DNA from: Planctomycetota bacterium
GTDB taxonomy: Bacteria; Planctomycetota; UBA11346
DNA length: 8,657 bases
Assembly (NCBI GenBank): GCA_947440715.1
Contig: CANETI010000091.1
Coordinates: forward strand, 1-8,657
Direction of reading: 5' to 3'
Positions 5,960 to 8,657 of the stretch are shown in pieces. Position 1 is the first letter of the stretch. Every line of letters begins with the position of its first letter. Both the position numbers and the translations under genes were made by a program. The notes beneath the pieces are model-generated. The model saw nothing but the letters and a program-made list of their open reading frames with translations, was not told where the DNA came from and searched no databases.

Positions 5960-6976
5960 TCACTGTCCGCGCTGTTTCTTAAGCTTGGCCCAGAACGCAT
6001 CAACATTGTCGGCTTTGATATTTTGCGTCGGAACAAATATTAATTTTTCGGCCTTAAGAAAACTGGTATCGCCTGCTAGATGTTGCGCCATTAATTTCAT
6101 CGATTGGTAGCCGAATTCATACGGCTGCTGCACCACGGTGCCGAAGACACTGCCATTTTTCACGCCTTCCAACGTTTGATCTTCTTCATCAAAGGCGACC
6201 ACTTTAACTTTACCTAATTGATTAGCGTCTTTAATCGCTCCCAAAATTGCTGGTGCGTTATAGGCCCACAAACCAACCATGCAGCCAATATCAGGATATT
6301 TGGTTAAGGCATCAGCGGCATTCGATTTCGCACGAGCACGATCACCATCATCAGCGCGCAAATCTAGGACCTTCACGTTACTATCTTTCAGCGCTTCATT
6401 AAGACCTTGAAAACGTTCCTTGGCATTTTGCTGATCTTTTTTACCGACAAACGCCATCACAGTGCCGCCATTGGGCAAGGCTTGTTTCACCATCTCACCA
6501 GCGGCGCGACCAGCGGCAACATTATCGGTACCTAAATAAAATGCGCGCTTGGAATTAGGCGCATCGCTATCTTGGCAGATCAATAAGGCTTGCTCAGCCG
6601 CCTTATTCAGCATGACGGTTTGATTTCCAGCATCGACGGGACTAATCGCGATTCCAACCACGCCTTTTACAATTAAATCTTCAACAATTTCTTTTTGTTT
6701 TGCCGCCGTGCCGTCGCCGACGCGAAATTCGACCGTGTAATTAGGTAATTCCGCATCCGCGGCTTCAATACCAGCTTTGGCAATATTCCAAAAATCAGCG
6801 GGAACATTGGTCACGAAAGCCAGTTTGCGCACTGACTCCGACGCCGGTTTGACCGACACTGATGGCTGTTTCTCGCCACTGTCACCACAACCAGTCACCG
6901 CTAGCGTCCCAGCAATGCCGGTAATGAATAAAGCAAACGTGGTAAGTGAGGTAAGTGTGAGAATGTTTCGTTTCAT
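5960..6976 (-). CDS. periplasmic sugar-binding lipoprotein of the Rbs-type importer
   Basis: 338 residues. A K-R-rich start and hydrophobic core end in a lipobox L-A-V-T-G-C30, so the mature protein is probably lipid-anchored at Cys30, followed by a polar linker (about 31-50). The rest is a periplasmic-binding-protein type I fold (RbsB-like, Peripla_BP_4). It starts 'KLAFVTNVPADFWNIAKAG', then 'GIAISPVDAGNQ' (108-119), 'YLGTDNVAAGRAAGEM' (147-162) and 'VVAFDEEDQTLEGVKNG' (259-275), which are typical hinge and ligand-cleft segments. It captures the substrate outside the membrane and delivers it to the permease. AGGA at 6983-6986, six bases before the ATG, supports the start. It is the first gene of the importer operon, with 28 bases to the ATPase. 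The ligand is unknown. It could be a ribose-, xylose- or inositol-like compound. Confidence 0.93.
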   Translation of the reverse strand: MKRNILTLTSLTTFALFITGIAGTLAVTGCGDSGEKQPSVSVKPASESVRKLAFVTNVPADFWNIAKAGIEAADAELPNYTVEFRVGDGTAAKQKEIVEDLIVKGVVGIAISPVDAGNQTVMLNKAAEQALLICQDSDAPNSKRAFYLGTDNVAAGRAAGEMVKQALPNGGTVMAFVGKKDQQNAKERFQGLNEALKDSNVKVLDLRADDGDRARAKSNAADALTKYPDIGCMVGLWAYNAPAILGAIKDANQLGKVKVVAFDEEDQTLEGVKNGSVFGTVVQQPYEFGYQSMKLMAQHLAGDTSFLKAEKLIFVPTQNIKADNVDAFWAKLKKQRGQ

Positions 6977-7011
6977 GTTCTGTCCTAATATCGGTGATGA
7001 TCTGTTGGCTA

Positions 7012-7057
7012 CTTGGTCTGCTGCGACACGCTAACCAACCTTTGGCAAACGACCAAG
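7012..7057. promoter_or_regulatory. inverted repeat in the leader of the importer operon
   Basis: CTTGGTC (7012-7018) and GACCAAG (7051-7057) are perfect inverted complements 32 bases apart. A smaller CCAA/TTGG hairpin (7035-7045) is nested inside. It lies 36-81 bases upstream of the binding-protein start, where an operator or mRNA leader structure could act. No T run follows, so it does not look like a terminator. Confidence 0.35.
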
Positions 7058-7119
7058 CACCAGCTCGCCGATCCTCTAAGACCCGCAGCAAACACTCAGC
7101 CGTCTTTATCATAGGTGGG

Positions 7120-7974
7120 TCACGCAAATACTTTCTCAAGCGCTTGGCGCATAGCCACTGCATTTGGAGTTATTCCCGTCCAATATTCAACACCAATTAT
7201 GCCTTGATTGACCAACATGCTCAGTCCATCAATCACTTGGCACCCACGCGCCCGCGCATCGTGCAATAATTTCGTATCTGGAGGATTGGGAATCACATCT
7301 GCCACCACCATCGCTGAGGTGAGCGACGATGTATCCAAAGATAAGCGCGCAGCGATATCTGGATACAAACCAATTGAGGTCGCATTAATCACCACATCAA
7401 CGCCGCTTGGTACCACGTAATCACCACGCCATGCCACCAATTCCACATGAGCCTTAACTGCCGCGCGCAATAGGGACACCAATGCCTGTCCACGTGTCAC
7501 GTCGCGATTGACGATAATAATTGAAGCCGCGCCAGCGAGCGCCAATTCCACACTAATGGCGCGTGCCGCACCGCCCGCGCCAAAAATTACCACACGCTTA
7601 CCAACCGGATCCATGATGGCTCGCAATGACTGTAAAAATCCTTTGCCATCCGTATTCTCGCCAATGAGTTTATCACCCCGGCGCACCACACAATTAACGG
7701 CGCCCATGACTTTCGCTGAATCTCCTAAACCATCGAGAAAAGGAATCACCGCGACTTTGTGCGGAATCGTACAATTAAAACCACGGAAACCCATGGCCCG
7801 CGCCCCCATCACGGCATCGCGCAATTGTTCAGATTTCACTTCGACAGTTAAATATCGCCAATCTAAACCGTGATGGCGATACGCCGCTTCAACCATCACT
7901 TGCGATGGATTCTCGGCAACGGGATAACCAAAAACGGCAGTGAGTTCTTGTTTAAAATTAAGCGGATCTGGCAT
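7120..7974 (-). CDS. aroE: shikimate dehydrogenase family protein (AroE-like)
   Basis: 284 residues from the ATG at 7972-7974, close to the 272 of E. coli AroE. AroE reduces 3-dehydroshikimate to shikimate with NADPH in the cytoplasmic aromatic amino acid pathway. Key parts are present: catalytic lysine in N-C-T-I-P-H-K73, catalytic aspartate in E-N-T-D109-G-K-G-F, nucleotide loop GAGGAA (132-137), NADP-type V-N-R157-D-V-T-R161 and the C-terminal D-G-L-S-M-L-V-N-Q. The substrate-binding start differs: 'GYPVAENPSQVM' stands where E. coli has G-N-P-I-A-H-S-K-S-P, so one of the two substrate serines is replaced by Asn. The frame stays open upstream to a TTG at 8071-8073, but the family start is at 'MPDPLNFKQE'. 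Its only Shine-Dalgarno (GGAAG) lies 13 bases away, rather far. It precedes the importer by 143 bases without a clear terminator, so cotranscription is possible. Confidence 0.85.
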   Translation of the reverse strand: MPDPLNFKQELTAVFGYPVAENPSQVMVEAAYRHHGLDWRYLTVEVKSEQLRDAVMGARAMGFRGFNCTIPHKVAVIPFLDGLGDSAKVMGAVNCVVRRGDKLIGENTDGKGFLQSLRAIMDPVGKRVVIFGAGGAARAISVELALAGAASIIIVNRDVTRGQALVSLLRAAVKAHVELVAWRGDYVVPSGVDVVINATSIGLYPDIAARLSLDTSSLTSAMVVADVIPNPPDTKLLHDARARGCQVIDGLSMLVNQGIIGVEYWTGITPNAVAMRQALEKVFA

Positions 7975-8098
7975 GCGTAACTCGAAACTTCCTTTGGTTG
8001 AAGATCTGCCATGCGAAAACCAGGGCACCAGATCAAGGAATAGGCGATGCATACCGTACGTACCGCTCGGCAAGGCAACAAGATGGAAATGAGTGCGC

Positions 8099-8126
8099 TA
8101 TTGCGTTATAAGTGTATGGTATTGCG
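8099..8126. promoter_or_regulatory. direct repeat TATTGCG flanking a possible -10 of the aroE promoter
   Basis: TATTGCG occurs at 8099-8105 and 8120-8126, exactly 21 bases (two helical turns) apart. The minus-strand hexamer TATAAC (8105-8110) lies between and overlapping them. GTGCGC (8093-8098) and GCGCAC (8124-8129) add an inverted repeat. I see no good -35. The arrangement looks like an operator over a minus-strand promoter. Confidence 0.33.
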
Positions 8127-8187
8127 CACGATGCGAACCCAAACAAGCACACTTTCACTCGACTTTGCCACGAAGGTCACACGAACA

Positions 8188-8218
8188 CAGTGCCTCGCTC
8201 AATAAGAGCGAGGCACTG
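8188..8218. other. perfect 13-bp hairpin between divergent genes
   Basis: CAGTGCCTCGCTC, loop AATAA, then GAGCGAGGCACTG: no mismatches in 13 pairs. There is no T run on either side, so it is not a standard intrinsic terminator. It sits in the 5' region of both the minus-strand aroE-like gene and the plus-strand exonuclease gene. The rest of the 8074-8308 gap shows no gene. CGAAAATG occurs twice (8237-8244 and at the exonuclease start, 8304-8311). Confidence 0.6.
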
Positions 8219-8308
8219 ACATAAAACGAACAACGGCGAAAATGCTGCGTACCGCGACCATTCTTGGAGTTGCTAAGCATTAAATGAGAAACATGGTCAC
8301 CGCCGAAA

Positions 8309-8657
8309 ATGGAAACTCCACGGTACCCGTGTTTTTTGGACGTCGAAGCCTCAGGCTTTGGTGATAAATCATATCCCATTGAAATTGCCTGGAGCAACGA
8401 AGCAGGTGAGATTCAACGCTATTTAATTAATCCCGCAACATGCGCTGACTGGGTGTCATGGAATGCCGACTCGGAAAAAATCCACGGTATTGATCGACCA
8501 CGTTTAGAACGAAATGGTTGGGATCCGGAATTTGTTGCCACCAGACTAACCGAAGATTTACACGACAAAACCGTTTACACGGATGCTCCCGATTTTGATG
8601 GTTCGTGGGTGGCTAAATTATTTACCGCAGTCAAACAACCAAAACCGTTTCACTGTG
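8309..8657 (+). CDS. DEDD-type 3'-5' exonuclease, N-terminal part, cut by the right edge
   Basis: From the ATG at 8309-8311 the frame is open to the end of the window, 116 codons. It begins METPRYPCFLDVEASGFGDK. The D11-x-E13 motif (Exo I) binds the catalytic metal in RNase T, oligoribonuclease and DnaQ-like exonucleases. 'SYPIEIAWSNEAGEIQRYLI' fits the strands that follow, 'KIHGIDRPRL' (57-66) matches the I-H-G-I-(S/T) segment of DnaQ-like enzymes, and D95 or D97 in T-D-A-P-D-F-D-G-S-W is the likely Exo II aspartate. The second half, including Exo III, lies outside the window. An in-frame TGA at 8285-8287 limits the start to this ATG, but no clear Shine-Dalgarno is seen. It probably degrades or trims RNA or DNA in the cytoplasm. 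The nucleic acid it prefers cannot be told. It is divergent from the aroE-like gene. Confidence 0.85.
   Translation, partial: METPRYPCFLDVEASGFGDKSYPIEIAWSNEAGEIQRYLINPATCADWVSWNADSEKIHGIDRPRLERNGWDPEFVATRLTEDLHDKTVYTDAPDFDGSWVAKLFTAVKQPKPFHC

Noticed and set aside
5932..6036. Extended N-terminus of the ATPase
   Set aside because: The 35 extra residues overlap the coding end of the binding-protein gene and do not match RbsA-type ATPases, which begin close to 'MTKLLEMSGIAKRFGG'.
7975..8073. Extended N-terminus of the AroE-like protein from a TTG codon
   Set aside because: The 33 extra residues have no AroE resemblance, and the family fold begins right after the ATG at 7974. The late putative promoter keeps this open only as a minor alternative.
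8155..8397. 80-codon minus-strand frame
   Set aside because: It overlaps the start of the plus-strand exonuclease gene, whose D-x-E motif and IHGI segment are clear, and it runs through the 13-bp hairpin. No family resemblance.
1..8657. CRISPR array, insertion sequence or phage genes
   Set aside because: No regularly spaced repeats, transposase, integrase or structural phage genes are visible. The inverted repeat pair at 3089-3424 encloses no gene.

Overview
The window reads as chromosomal DNA of a free-living, Gram-negative-type bacterium. Exported proteins carry Sec or lipoprotein signals, and the tRNA encodes its own CCA. The Rbs-type binding protein, the AroE variant, the TlpA protein with a helical tail and the MerR-type helix-turn-helix ('LRIWELRY') all look to me like PVC-group proteins (Planctomycetota, Verrucomicrobiota or Lentisphaerota). 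That placement comes from remembered family style, not from a search, and is low confidence. Almost every gene lies on the minus strand.

Layout, left to right. At 1-622 is a poorly coding stretch with the first 25 codons of a minus-strand gene leaving the window behind a strong Shine-Dalgarno, then a truncated MerR-type DNA-binding domain, then about 330 bases with no gene. At 623-699 is tRNA-Arg(UCG), minus. At 832-1824 is an exported TlpA-like thiol-disulfide oxidoreductase with its own intrinsic terminator. At 2108-3007 is an exported alpha/beta hydrolase. At 3089-3424 is an unusual pair of about 120-nt, multi-hairpin repeat copies facing each other around a spacer that holds an 11-C run. 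At 3434-6976 is a complete Rbs-type ABC importer in the order lipoprotein binding protein, double-domain ATPase, permease. At 7120-7974 is an AroE-family dehydrogenase on the same strand, 143 bases upstream of the importer. At 8074-8308 is a divergent intergenic region with a perfect 13-bp hairpin and a direct repeat at a putative promoter. At 8309-8657 is the start of a plus-strand DEDD-type 3'-5' exonuclease that runs off the right edge.

How the genes work together. The binding protein, ATPase and permease form one importer: the ATPase and permease genes overlap by four bases (ATGA), and the binding-protein and ATPase genes are 28 bases apart. Transcription of that operon probably ends in the multi-hairpin repeat directly after the permease. 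The TlpA protein and the hydrolase are both predicted to work outside the cytoplasmic membrane but look separately transcribed.

The observation most worth following is the repeat pair at 3089-3424. Its two copies keep the same order of hairpins while the arm sequences change in step, which suggests that the fold itself is conserved.
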